64,000 bases of DNA from Comamonadaceae bacterium (GTDB taxonomy: Bacteria; Pseudomonadota; Gammaproteobacteria; Burkholderiales; Burkholderiaceae_C): positions 1 to 64,000 of the forward strand of contig JAIXRJ010000016.1 in NCBI GenBank assembly GCA_027485235.1, read 5' to 3'. Shown one piece after another: positions 16,691-25,632 of this stretch. Every line of letters starts with the position of its first letter. Position 1 is the stretch's first letter. The notes beneath the pieces are model-generated. The model had not been told where the DNA came from, ran no database searches, and saw nothing but the letters and a program-made list of their open reading frames with translations. The translations under genes and the position numbers were made by a program.

Positions 16691-17476
16691 TCAGCGCTCG
16701 ACATGCCGGTGCTTGCGCGGACGCCCTTGCAGAACCCGGTCAAACACCACATCAGGCAGGCAACGCAACAAAGTGGCCACAAGGCCCATGGGCCATGGGA
16801 TGACTTGAAAGCGTGTGCCTTTGTCGATGCTGCGCATGGCTTGCGCGGCGAAAGCGTCGGCGCTCATCAAAAAGGGCATGGGGTAGCGGTTGCGCTCGGT
16901 CAGCGGTGTGGCCACATAGCCAGGGGCCAGGGTGATGACTTTCAGGCCCGAGGCCCGCAGCTCGCCCCGCAAACTTTCGCAATAGGTGATGGCGGCCGCT
17001 TTGCTGGCGCAATAAGCCGCATGGCCGGGCAGGCCCCGTATGCCCGCCACGCTGGCCATGCCCACCAGGCTGCCGAACCCACGTTTTTGCATGGCGCGAA
17101 TGAAAGGGTGAAATGTGGCGGCCATCCCCAAGACATTGGTGTCCATCACTTGGCGCATCACGTCCAGGTCTTCTCGCTCGGCCGTGTCTACACCCCAACT
17201 GATGCCCGCATTGGCGACCACCACATCGGGCAGCCCCATCAGCGCCAAACATTGCTCGGCGGCATGCAAGATGCTGTCGGGGCTTTGCACGTCCGCGCCA
17301 TACACACCAATGCGGTCACTGGGCAACTGCAGCTGCAAAACGGTCTGTGATGCCCAGGATTGCAGCGCGTCGAGGCGGCGCGCCACCAAGGCCACGCGCC
17401 AGCCTTTTTGCAAGTAGGCCAAGGCCATGGCTTGCCCGATCCCGCTGGAGCCTCCGGTGATGAAGATCAGTTTCAT
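16691..17476 (-). CDS. SDR-family oxidoreductase
   Basis: 261 aa classic short-chain dehydrogenase. TGGSSGIG near residue 8 binds NAD(P); NAG follows the fourth strand; the active site is intact with Ser upstream and YCASKAA supplying Tyr and Lys. The C-terminal part (PYPMPFLMSADAFA-like, then a membrane-tropic segment) resembles SDRs acting on lipids, but the substrate is unknown. It starts 5 bp after the lptC stop, so it is the last gene of the kdsD-kdsC-lptC transcript, in the place where lptA and lptB are commonly found. Confidence 0.85.
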   Translation of the reverse strand: MKLIFITGGSSGIGQAMALAYLQKGWRVALVARRLDALQSWASQTVLQLQLPSDRIGVYGADVQSPDSILHAAEQCLALMGLPDVVVANAGISWGVDTAEREDLDVMRQVMDTNVLGMAATFHPFIRAMQKRGFGSLVGMASVAGIRGLPGHAAYCASKAAAITYCESLRGELRASGLKVITLAPGYVATPLTERNRYPMPFLMSADAFAAQAMRSIDKGTRFQVIPWPMGLVATLLRCLPDVVFDRVLQGRPRKHRHVER

Positions 17477-17481
17477 GGGTG

Positions 17482-18075
17482 TCAGGGTTTGGCAGCCAAG
17501 AGGCCACGCACACGGCCTTCCAGCAGGAATTCGCCGGTCTGGCTGTTGAAGTTGAGGGTTTGGGCGGTGAACACATCGCGATCACGCGTGATGCGAACAG
17601 GATCTGAGGACAGCAAGCGTTCTTGCTGGGTCAGTGCCAGCAACCGCTCACCGTGCAGTTCGGTGCGAGGTGATTGCGCATCGGCTTCCCGAACGACCAG
17701 GGCTTGTCCCATCAAGGTCACGCGCTCTCCATCGCCGGTGGCCACGCCGGACAGTGCTTGGGCCCGGATTTTGACGCCCTTTTCACTCTCGGCGAAGATG
17801 CGCACATTGTCGATGTGCATTTCATCCACAGCAGGATAGTGGCGTGCCGTATCGCCGCCCACTTCGCGTGTCATGCGGCCCGTGCTGTCGAAGGATTTCA
17901 CCCAGAACTGGTGCAATCGGTAATCGGGCTCTTGGCGAAGGGGTTTGCTCTTGTCCGGGGACACCCTCTCGGGCATGCTGCGCACCAGCCACCAGCTGCC
18001 CAGTGCCAAGAAGCCCATCAGGATCAGCGGCAGGTAAAGAGACAGCCGATCAAGCAAGCGACGCAGCAAATTCAT
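17482..18075 (-). CDS. lptC: LPS export ABC transporter periplasmic protein LptC
   Basis: 197 aa bitopic protein. One N-terminal membrane anchor (LYLPLILMGFLALGSWWLV, about 13-31), then a periplasmic beta-jellyroll of the OstA/LptC type, recognisable by PDYRLHQFWVKSFDSTGR and the ladder of strands through DVFTAQTLNFNSQTGEFLLEG. LptC joins the LptBFG transporter to the LptA bridge. The ATG at 18075 overlaps the kdsC stop by 4 bp (ATGA), indicating translational coupling. Confidence 0.9.
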   Translation of the reverse strand: MNLLRRLLDRLSLYLPLILMGFLALGSWWLVRSMPERVSPDKSKPLRQEPDYRLHQFWVKSFDSTGRMTREVGGDTARHYPAVDEMHIDNVRIFAESEKGVKIRAQALSGVATGDGERVTLMGQALVVREADAQSPRTELHGERLLALTQQERLLSSDPVRITRDRDVFTAQTLNFNSQTGEFLLEGRVRGLLAAKP

Positions 18076-18662
18076 GCCGATGCGCCTCGGTGTGCGTTGA
18101 CACCCACGTCGTTCAGCAAGCGCGCGTATTGGCCACTGGCCACCAGCAACAGGTCGCAAAAAGCGCGTGCTGCACCTTCGCCGCCGCGTTCTGCCGTGAC
18201 GTGGTGCGCGATGGCCTTGGCCTGCGCATGGCCGTTGGCGGGCGCGCAGGCAAAAGCCACCCGCTGCATCATCGGCAGGTCGGGCCAGTCATCACCCATG
18301 GCGGCCGCTTGTGCCCAACTCAGGCCGAGATCGCTCAAGAATGTTTCGGCCGCCGGGCGTTTGTCTTCGGTGCCAAAGCGCGCATGGCTGATGCCCAGGG
18401 CTTGAAGGCGCAGGCGCAGCGGCGCCGAGTCGCGGCCGGTGATCACCACCGGCGTAATTCCCGCTTGTTGCAGGAGCTTGAGGCCTTGGCCATCCAGCGT
18501 GCTGAAGCGCTTGAGCGTTTCGCCCGATTCAGAAAAGTACAGACCTCCATCGGTCAGCACGCCATCGACATCGAAAAAGGCCACGCGAATGCCCTGTGCT
18601 TGCAACAGCAACTCGGGCGGGTAGTGCAGGGCGGGTGTGAGGGGGCGAGCGGGGTCGGTCAT
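18072..18662 (-). CDS. kdsC: 3-deoxy-D-manno-octulosonate 8-phosphate phosphatase KdsC
   Basis: 196 aa HAD-family phosphatase without a large cap domain. The nucleophile motif is FFDVDGVLTDGG (29-40, first Asp at 31), motif II is VVITGRDS and motif III/IV AAMGDDWPDLPMM. It hydrolyses Kdo-8-phosphate to Kdo for LPS core synthesis. It follows kdsD by 1 bp and overlaps lptC, forming a tight Kdo/LPS operon. Confidence 0.93.
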   Translation of the reverse strand: MTDPARPLTPALHYPPELLLQAQGIRVAFFDVDGVLTDGGLYFSESGETLKRFSTLDGQGLKLLQQAGITPVVITGRDSAPLRLRLQALGISHARFGTEDKRPAAETFLSDLGLSWAQAAAMGDDWPDLPMMQRVAFACAPANGHAQAKAIAHHVTAERGGEGAARAFCDLLLVASGQYARLLNDVGVNAHRGASA

Positions 18663-18663
18663 G

Positions 18664-19641
18664 TCAGATCACCTTGGCCCGCATCAGGTCGTTGGTGTTG
18701 ATGGCGCCACGCAGGCATCCGGCCGAATCCACCACCAGGATGCTGGTGATGCGGTGCAATTCCATCATCTCGGCGGCTTCTACTGCCAAGGCTTCTGCAG
18801 CGATGGTGTGCGGTTGCGCATGCATCACATCACTGGCTTTGAGGCCACGCAGGTCGGCGCCTTTTTCGATCAAGCGGCGCAAGTCGCCGTCGGTGAACAC
18901 GCCCAGAACGCGGCCCTCGGCATCGACCACGGACGAGGCCCCCAGGCCTTTGCGGCTCATCTCGCGCATCAGTTCCGAGAAGCCGGCGTCGGGGCCCACG
19001 CGGGGCACATCGTCGCCTTGGCGCATCACATCGCTCACATGGGTGAGCAGCTTGCGGCCTAGGGCACCGCCGGGGTGCGAGCGGGCAAAGTCTTCGGGTT
19101 TGAAGCCGCGTGCATCGAGCAGGGCCACGGCCAGGGCATCGCCCATGGCCAGCTGGGCCGTGGTGCTGGCGGTGGGCGCGAGGTTCAGGGGGCAGGCTTC
19201 TTTCTCGACCGAGGTGTCCAGCACCACATCGGCATGCCGGGCCAGCGAGGAAGTCAGGCCACCCGTCATGGCGATCAAGGGCACGCCCTGGCGCTTGAGC
19301 ACCGGCAAGATGGCCACCAACTCATCGCTTTCACCGCTGTTGGAGATGCCCAGCACCAGGTCCACCGTTTTGATCATGCCCAAGTCGCCATGGCTGGCCT
19401 CGGCGGGGTGCACAAACATGGCGGGGGTGCCGGTGGACGCCAGTGTGGCGGCGATCTTGCGGCCAATGTGTCCGCTCTTGCCCATGCCGGTCACCACCAC
19501 GCGGCCTTGAACGCCGAGCACCATGTCCACGGCTTGCAGGAAGCGCTGGTCGAGGCGGGCTTTCAGACCCAGCAAGGCAGCGGCCTCGATGTCGAGGGTC
19601 TCGCGGGCGAGCTGGAGGGTTTGTGCGTTGTGAGCGGGCAT
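18664..19641 (-). CDS. kdsD: Arabinose-5-phosphate isomerase (KdsD/KpsF/GutQ)
   Basis: 325 aa. The N-terminal SIS sugar-isomerase domain carries GRVVVTGMGKSGHIGRKIA and ISNSGESDE; two CBS domains occupy the last ~120 residues (for example VFTDGDLRRL and INTNDLMRAK). The linker HPGGALGR is family-typical. It converts ribulose-5-phosphate to arabinose-5-phosphate, the first step to Kdo. The ATG at 19641 gives the normal length. It is divergent from the Kef-type antiporter across 118 bp. Confidence 0.93.
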   Translation of the reverse strand: MPAHNAQTLQLARETLDIEAAALLGLKARLDQRFLQAVDMVLGVQGRVVVTGMGKSGHIGRKIAATLASTGTPAMFVHPAEASHGDLGMIKTVDLVLGISNSGESDELVAILPVLKRQGVPLIAMTGGLTSSLARHADVVLDTSVEKEACPLNLAPTASTTAQLAMGDALAVALLDARGFKPEDFARSHPGGALGRKLLTHVSDVMRQGDDVPRVGPDAGFSELMREMSRKGLGASSVVDAEGRVLGVFTDGDLRRLIEKGADLRGLKASDVMHAQPHTIAAEALAVEAAEMMELHRITSILVVDSAGCLRGAINTNDLMRAKVI

Positions 19642-19759
19642 GCGCCATTTTATCGGCCGAGCGCCAGCGTGCGCCAGCCTGGCGCCATCGGACAAAAAGA
19701 CCCTGTGCGCTTGAGCCTGATCAGAACGATCTGTTGCCGGGGCTTGTTACCATCAAAAC

Positions 19760-21745
19760 ATGAGCGCTCTGGAGCTGACACTGCTGTACTTGCTGGCCGC
19801 CGTTTTGGGCGTGGTGGGCTGCCGCATGCTCAAGCTGCCGCCCATGTTGGGCTATCTGGCCGTGGGGGTGGTGATTGGGCCCAATGCGCTGGCGCTGGCG
19901 GAAAACTCGCAAGGCGTCAAACACCTGGCCGAATTTGGTGTGGTCTTCCTGATGTTTGTGATTGGGCTGGAGTTCAACCTGCCCAAGCTGCGCTCGATGC
20001 GCAAGCATGTGTTCGGTCTGGGCATGTTGCAGGTGCTGCTGACCTTGGTCAGCGTGACGGTGTTTTCCTTGTTCGTGGCCACACTGGCGCCCACCTGGTG
20101 GAAGATGGAGTGGCAAACCGCTTTGGTTTTGTCGAGTGCCATGGCCATGAGCAGCACGGCGATCGTGATCAAACTGGTGGCCGACCGGCTGGAGTTGGAG
20201 TCCGAGCACGGCAAGCGTGTGGTCGGGGTGTTGCTGTTTCAGGATTTGGCCGTGGTGCCGCTGATCGTGATGATCCCGGCTTTGAGTGCGCCGGCGGAAG
20301 AGATGTTCACCGCTTTGCTGCTGGCGGCGGTCAAGGCCACGGTCTTGATCACGGTGCTGATGACGGGCGGCCAAAGGGTCATGCGTTGGTGGCTGACTTT
20401 GGTGGCACGCCGCAAGAGCGAAGAGCTGTTTGTGCTGAACTTGCTGTTGGTCACACTCGGATTGTCTTGGATCACTGAACTGGCCGGTCTGAGTTTGGCC
20501 TTGGGCGCCTTTGTGGCGGGCATGCTGATTTCAGAGACCGAATACAAGCACCGGGTGGAGTTGGACATTCGGCCCTTCCATGACGTGTTGCTGGGCCTGT
20601 TTTTCATCACCATCGGCATGCTGCTGGACTGGCACATTGTGGTCGAGCGCTGGCCACTGGTGCTGCTGCTGACCACGCTGCCGGTGCTGTTCAAGCTGGT
20701 GTTGGTGGCCGCTTTGGCCAAGATGACCGGGGCGAGCAACGGCGTGGCCCTGCGCACGGGCTTGTACCTGGCGCAAGCGGGTGAGTTTGGCTTTGTGCTG
20801 CTCACCCTGGGGGCGCAAAGCCAAATCATCCCGCCGACTTTGCTCAACCCGGTGCTGGCCAGCATGGTGCTGTCCATGATGGCCACGCCCTTCATCATCA
20901 TGCACAGCAACAGCATTGTCATGAAGGTGGTGGCCAGTGAGTGGTTGCAGCAATCGCTGCAAATGACCACCATTGCCCGCAAATCGATCAACACCAGCAA
21001 GCACGTCATCATTTGCGGCTATGGGCGTTGTGGCCAGAACCTGGCGCGCATGCTCGAAAAAGAAAACATCCCCTACATGGCGCTCGACCTGGACCCGGAC
21101 CGTGTGCGACAGGCCGCTGCGGCCGGCGACTCGGTGGTGTTCGGCGATGCCGGTCGGCTGCAGTCGCTCATGGCCGCAGGCCTGGCCCGTGCCAGTGCGG
21201 TGGTCATCACTTATTTGGATGTGCCCGCTGCCATGAAGGTGCTCGACCACACCCACAGCCATGCGCCCCAGGTGCCTGTGATTGTGCGCACGCAGGACGA
21301 TTTGGACCTTGAAAAACTGCAGCAAGCCGGGGCCACCGAGGTGGTGCCTGAGGCCTTGGAAGGCTCGCTCATGCTGGCCAGCCATGCGCTGGCGCTGGTG
21401 GGTGTGCCCATGCGGCGCGTGATCCGCATCGTGCAAGACCAACGCGATGCCCGCTACAACTTGTTGCGCGGCTATTTTCATGGTGCAGACGACGACACGC
21501 TGGACGAAATTGACCACGAACGTTTGATGACCGTTGGCCTGCCTTTGGCATCACCATGGCTGGGACAGCAAGTCAAAGACCTGGCGTTTCACGCCATGGG
21601 GGTGCGGGTGGTGAGCCTGCGCCGCGCCAACGGCCAATCCGAGCCCGTGGGGGATGACACCGCCTTTCAGAACGGTGACACCTTGGTTTTGTCCGGTAAG
21701 TCACAAACCTTGGCCGTCGCAGAAGAAAAACTCTTGCGCGCTTGA
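19760..21745 (+). CDS. CPA2-family cation:proton antiporter (KefB/KefC-like) with TrkA domains
   Basis: 661 aa. Residues ~1-390 form the 12-13-helix Na+/H+-exchanger domain (FGVVFLMFVIGLEFNLPKL, LSSAMAMSSTAIVIKL). Residues ~410-530 are a TrkA-N Rossmann domain with VIICGYGRCGQNLARML, and the C-terminus (~570-660) is a TrkA-C domain. It should mediate K+ efflux coupled to H+ entry, gated by nucleotide or glutathione adducts. No KefF/KefG ancillary gene is adjacent. The pairing with kdsD-kdsC-lptC in divergent orientation is common in this order. Confidence 0.9.
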   Translation: MSALELTLLYLLAAVLGVVGCRMLKLPPMLGYLAVGVVIGPNALALAENSQGVKHLAEFGVVFLMFVIGLEFNLPKLRSMRKHVFGLGMLQVLLTLVSVTVFSLFVATLAPTWWKMEWQTALVLSSAMAMSSTAIVIKLVADRLELESEHGKRVVGVLLFQDLAVVPLIVMIPALSAPAEEMFTALLLAAVKATVLITVLMTGGQRVMRWWLTLVARRKSEELFVLNLLLVTLGLSWITELAGLSLALGAFVAGMLISETEYKHRVELDIRPFHDVLLGLFFITIGMLLDWHIVVERWPLVLLLTTLPVLFKLVLVAALAKMTGASNGVALRTGLYLAQAGEFGFVLLTLGAQSQIIPPTLLNPVLASMVLSMMATPFIIMHSNSIVMKVVASEWLQQSLQMTTIARKSINTSKHVIICGYGRCGQNLARMLEKENIPYMALDLDPDRVRQAAAAGDSVVFGDAGRLQSLMAAGLARASAVVITYLDVPAAMKVLDHTHSHAPQVPVIVRTQDDLDLEKLQQAGATEVVPEALEGSLMLASHALALVGVPMRRVIRIVQDQRDARYNLLRGYFHGADDDTLDEIDHERLMTVGLPLASPWLGQQVKDLAFHAMGVRVVSLRRANGQSEPVGDDTAFQNGDTLVLSGKSQTLAVAEEKLLRA

Positions 21746-21890
21746 CCCCTGCCCGATCGGTGCTTCCATGACGACCTCCCAAGCCACATCCGCAGGGTGC
21801 CCGCTGGGTCGGTGCCGCTGTCACCCGGGCGCTGACAAAGCTGCCCGCGCGTTTTAAGCTGAGGCTTTCCATTTGTCCCAGGACAGACCC

Positions 21891-22427
21891 ATGAGTTCCA
21901 AGCCCACCTCGCCAGCAGCGACCGATGACCGCGTGCCTTATGCCAAACCACAACCTTGGGGCATGTCGCCTGACATGGTCATCCCCGATGTGGACACCGA
22001 CGACGAACGCCTGTGGGCACCTATTTCGCCGGGCATCTGGTCCAGGCCGCTGCATTTGAACACCTCGGGTGGTTTTTATGTCCACCTGCTCAAGGTCAAA
22101 CGTTCGGGCTTGTTGCAGCGCCACCGCCATTCCGGCATGGTGCATGCCTACGTGTTGCGTGGCAAATGGCTGTATCTGGAACACGACTGGGTGGCCGAGA
22201 CCGGGGGCTATGTGTTCGAGCCCCCGGGCGAAACGCACACCTTGGTGGTGCCCGATGACTGTCAGGACATGGTCACCCTGTTCACCGTGCATGGCGCGCT
22301 CATGTATGTGGACACCCAGGGCAATGCGACGGGTTACGACGACGTGTTCACCCGCATCGAAAAGTACCGCGCGCACTTTGAAAACGTGGGCTTGGGGGCC
22401 GATTATGTGAAAAATTTCATGCGCTGA
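21891..22427 (+). CDS. Cupin protein, 2,4'-dihydroxyacetophenone dioxygenase family
   Basis: 178 aa single cupin. The first cupin motif is QRHRHSGMVHAYVLRGKW and the second PGETHTLVVPDD; together they supply His/Glu ligands for Fe. The best family match is 2,4'-dihydroxyacetophenone dioxygenase, which cleaves an aliphatic C-C bond in an aromatic ketone, but the assignment to that substrate is only by family. The ATG at 21891 has an AGGACAGA site; an in-frame TTG lies 18 bp upstream. It stands alone, converging on the liv operon with a shared terminator. Confidence 0.75.
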   Translation: MSSKPTSPAATDDRVPYAKPQPWGMSPDMVIPDVDTDDERLWAPISPGIWSRPLHLNTSGGFYVHLLKVKRSGLLQRHRHSGMVHAYVLRGKWLYLEHDWVAETGGYVFEPPGETHTLVVPDDCQDMVTLFTVHGALMYVDTQGNATGYDDVFTRIEKYRAHFENVGLGADYVKNFMR

Positions 22428-22446
22428 TCCCGGCGCATGGCCCATG

Positions 22447-22472
22447 AAAAAACCGCCCATGGGGCGGTTTTT
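22447..22472. terminator. Bidirectional intrinsic terminator
   Basis: CCGCCC/GGGCGG stem (22453-22458 with 22462-22467) with a 3-nt loop, flanked by AAAAAA on the left and TTTTT on the right, so it can end transcripts of both the cupin gene and the convergent livM. Confidence 0.9.
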
Positions 22473-22511
22473 GCTGGGTCTGGGCAAATCCAACCCGCAG
22501 CCCAGGCGGCC

Positions 22512-23471
22512 TCAAAGCGGTTTCTTGATCCAGTGGGCGATCTCGCCAATGATGCCGCGGCGAAACGCCAACACACACACCACAAAGATCACGCCCTGGA
22601 TGATGGTGACCCACGCCCCGAATTGGGCCAGGTAGTTTTGCATGCTCACAATCACAGCGGCGCCCACCACGGGCCCGAACAGGGTGCCCAAGCCGCCGAG
22701 CAAGGTCATCAAGACCACCTCACCTGACATGGACCAGTGCACATCGGTCAGCGAGGCCAACTGGAACACCAGCGATTTGGTGGCTCCGGCCGTACCCGCC
22801 AAAGCGCCCGAAATGACAAAGGCGATGAGTTTGAACATGTCGGTGTCGTAACCCAGCGAAATGGCACGGTCCTGGTTTTCGCGGATGGCCTTGAGGATCT
22901 GCCCAAAGGGCGAATAAATGATGCGCCAGATCAGGGCAAAACCGGCCAGGAAAATCGCCAGTACAAACAGGTACATGGCCGAGTTGTCGTTCAGATCGAA
23001 GACGCCAAACAACAGGCCGCGCGGCACCGACTGGATGCCGTCTTCACCCCCTGTGAACGGGGTCTGCAGATAGAAAAAATACACCATTTGCGAGAAGGCC
23101 AAAGTGATCATCGCAAAGTAAATGCCTTGCCTGCGGATCGCCAGCATCCCCGTCACCAAAGCCAGCAAGGCCGAGCAGCCGGTGGCAAAGAGCACAGCCA
23201 ATTCAGGGTTCCAGCCCCAGACCTTGGCGGCGTGCGCTGAGGCATAACCAGCCGTGCCCAGGAACATGGCGTGTCCAAACGAGAGCAGGCCACCGAAGCC
23301 AATCAGCAAGTTGAAGGCGCAGGCAAACAAGGCAAAGCACATGACCTTCATCAAGAAGATCGGGTAAACCCAAATGGGAGCGATGACCAGGACCATCACC
23401 ATGATGACAAAGGCCACCCACTGGTGGGTGAACGACTGGGTCTTGAAAGAGGGCGTCGAGACTGTGGTCAT
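22512..23471 (-). CDS. livM: Branched-chain amino acid-type ABC transporter permease LivM
   Basis: 319 aa, about nine to ten membrane helices. The conserved loop GYDTDMFKLIAFVISGALAG (EAA-like region that contacts the ATPase) and GLLFGVFDLND are typical of LivM. It forms the heterodimeric membrane channel with LivH. Last gene of the operon livG-livF-livK-livH-livM; it starts 4 bp after livH ends. Confidence 0.92.
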   Translation of the reverse strand: MTTVSTPSFKTQSFTHQWVAFVIMVMVLVIAPIWVYPIFLMKVMCFALFACAFNLLIGFGGLLSFGHAMFLGTAGYASAHAAKVWGWNPELAVLFATGCSALLALVTGMLAIRRQGIYFAMITLAFSQMVYFFYLQTPFTGGEDGIQSVPRGLLFGVFDLNDNSAMYLFVLAIFLAGFALIWRIIYSPFGQILKAIRENQDRAISLGYDTDMFKLIAFVISGALAGTAGATKSLVFQLASLTDVHWSMSGEVVLMTLLGGLGTLFGPVVGAAVIVSMQNYLAQFGAWVTIIQGVIFVVCVLAFRRGIIGEIAHWIKKPL

Positions 23472-23475
23472 GGTC

Positions 23476-24360
23476 TTACTTCTGGGTGCCGAACAACCCG
23501 GCTGGCTTGATCAGGAGAACAATGGTCATGATGATGAAAATCACCGTGCTGGAGGCTTCGGGGTAGAACACTTTGGTCAGGCCTTCGATCAAGCCCAGAC
23601 CAAAGCCCGTCAAGATCGCGCCCATGATGGAGCCCATGCCGCCGATCACCACCACCGCGAACACCACGATGATGATGTCAGCGCCCATGGTCGGGTTGAC
23701 CTGGTAAATGGGGGCTGCCATCACGCCGGCAAAAGCCGCCAGGCCGACACCGAAGCCATAGGTCAGGGTGATCATGCGCGGCACGTTGATGCCAAAGGCT
23801 TGAACCAAGCTCGGGTTTTCGGTGGCGGCGCGCAGGTAAGCGCCCAGTTTGGTGCGCTCGATCACGTACCAGGTGGACAAGCACACCACCAGCGAGGCCA
23901 CGATGACCCAAGCACGGTATTTGGGCAAGAACATGAAGCCGGTGTTGAACGCCCCCTTGAACACTTCAGGCACCGGGTAAGGCATGCCCGACGAGCCAAA
24001 CTCGTGGCGGAACAAGCCCTGGATGATCAGCGCCAAGCCAAAGGTCAGCAACAGGCCGTACAGGTGGTCCAGTTTGTAGAGCTGCTTGAGCATAGTGCGC
24101 TCTATCAGCATGCCGGTCGCGCCCACCAGGATTGGCGTGACGATGAGCGAGACCCAGTAATTGATCCCCAATTTGGTCAGGGAAAGGTAGGCCACAAAAG
24201 CGCCCAGCATGTACTGGGCGCCATGGGTGAAGTTGATGATGTTCAGCAAGCCGAAAATCACGGCCAGGCCCAAGGAGAGCAGCGCATAAAAGGACCCGTT
24301 GATGAGTCCGATCAGCAACTGCCCGAACAGCGCTTGAGAGGGAATGCCAAAGATTTCCAT
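23476..24360 (-). CDS. livH: Branched-chain amino acid-type ABC transporter permease LivH
   Basis: 294 aa membrane permease. LINGSFYALLSLGLAVIFGLLNIIN-type N-terminal helices (the family's most recognisable block) and the cytoplasmic loop FGINVPRMITLTYGFG are present. It pairs with LivM. A gap of 33 bp separates it from the binding-protein gene upstream. Confidence 0.92.
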   Translation of the reverse strand: MEIFGIPSQALFGQLLIGLINGSFYALLSLGLAVIFGLLNIINFTHGAQYMLGAFVAYLSLTKLGINYWVSLIVTPILVGATGMLIERTMLKQLYKLDHLYGLLLTFGLALIIQGLFRHEFGSSGMPYPVPEVFKGAFNTGFMFLPKYRAWVIVASLVVCLSTWYVIERTKLGAYLRAATENPSLVQAFGINVPRMITLTYGFGVGLAAFAGVMAAPIYQVNPTMGADIIIVVFAVVVIGGMGSIMGAILTGFGLGLIEGLTKVFYPEASSTVIFIIMTIVLLIKPAGLFGTQK

Positions 24361-24393
24361 GATGAATCGACTTGCTTGAACAGTAGGGTGAGA

Positions 24394-25608
24394 TTACTTC
24401 TTGACCAGTGGGCAGTCGCTCTCGGCCAAGGGGCGGAAAGCTTCGTTGGCTGGGATGGTCGAGACCAGTTTGTAGTAGTCGTAAGGCCCTTTGGACTCAG
24501 CAGGTGTTTTGACCTGGAACAGGTAGGCGGGGTGGATCTTGCGACCGTCAGCGCGCACCGTGCCTTTGCCGAACAAAGGATCGTCGGTGGGCAGCTCTTT
24601 CATCTTGGCAGCGACTTTGGTGCCGTCATCGGTCTTGGCAGCATCCACCGCCTTCAGATAATGGATCACGCTGGAGTAAACGCCCGCTTGCACCATGGAG
24701 GGGTACTTGCCGCCTTGCAGCGCTGCAAAACGCTTGGTGAAAGCGCGGGTGTTGTCGTTCAGGTCCCAATAGAAGGTTTCAGTCAACTGCAGGCCTTGGG
24801 CGATGTTCAGGCCCAGCGAGTGGATGTCGGGCAAGAACACCAACATGCCGGCCAGACTTTGGCCGCCTTTGGTGATGCCGAATTCAGCCGCTTGCTTGAT
24901 CGAGTTGGTGGTGTCACCACCGGCGTTGGCCAGGCCAATGATCTTGGCTTTGGAGGCTTGTGCTTGCAGCAAGAAAGAGGAGAAATCTTGTGTCGGGAAG
25001 GGTGTGCGCACTTTGCCCACCACCTTGCCGCCGTTTTTCAGCACCACGGCTTCGGTGTCGCGCTCCAGCGCTTGGCCAAAAGCGTAGTCAGCGGTCAGGA
25101 AGAACCAGGTGTCGCCACCGCTTTTGACAATGGCTTTGCCCGTGCCGTTGGCCAACATCCAGGTGTCATAGGCCCAGTGGATGGTGTTGGCGTTGCAGGC
25201 CTTGCCCGACAGGTCGGCGGTGGCCGAACCCGAGTTGACGTGCAGCTTGCCCTTGTCGGCAGACAATTTGGCAATGGCCAAGCCGACAGACGAGGTGGGC
25301 ACGTCGGCGATCATGTCGACCTTGTCGGTGTCGTACCACTGGCGGGCCACGTTGGAGCCCACGTCGGGTTTGTTTTGGTGGTCAGCGCTGACGATTTCGA
25401 CTTTGAGCTTGCTTTTGCTGGCCTTGATGTAGTCTTCCACCGCCATTTTGGCGGCGGTGACCGAGCCGGGGCCGGTGATGTCGGAGTACAGCCCCGACAT
25501 GTCGTTGAGCACGCCGATCTTGACGATGCCGTCAGAGATTTGGGCTTGCGCGTTGCCAGCGAAGGCGCATGCGGCCATGGCGGCCAGGGAAAGAAGTTTG
25601 CGTTTCAT
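24394..25608 (-). CDS. ABC transporter substrate-binding protein (LivK/amide-urea type)
   Basis: 404 aa type I periplasmic binding protein. Signal peptide ends GNAQAQ, then IKVGVLNDMSG-like start (IVKIGVLNDMSGLYSDITG). Binding of a hydrophobic amino acid or another small ligand is likely, but members of this subfamily in Burkholderiales bind diverse carboxylates, including aromatic acids, so the solute is not certain. A TGGAGAA site precedes the ATG. It sits in the middle of the liv operon, between the ATPase and permease genes, which is unusual compared with a binding-protein-first order. Confidence 0.88.
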   Translation of the reverse strand: MKRKLLSLAAMAACAFAGNAQAQISDGIVKIGVLNDMSGLYSDITGPGSVTAAKMAVEDYIKASKSKLKVEIVSADHQNKPDVGSNVARQWYDTDKVDMIADVPTSSVGLAIAKLSADKGKLHVNSGSATADLSGKACNANTIHWAYDTWMLANGTGKAIVKSGGDTWFFLTADYAFGQALERDTEAVVLKNGGKVVGKVRTPFPTQDFSSFLLQAQASKAKIIGLANAGGDTTNSIKQAAEFGITKGGQSLAGMLVFLPDIHSLGLNIAQGLQLTETFYWDLNDNTRAFTKRFAALQGGKYPSMVQAGVYSSVIHYLKAVDAAKTDDGTKVAAKMKELPTDDPLFGKGTVRADGRKIHPAYLFQVKTPAESKGPYDYYKLVSTIPANEAFRPLAESDCPLVKK

Positions 25609-25632
25609 CGTGTTTCTCCAGTTAGAAAAAAA

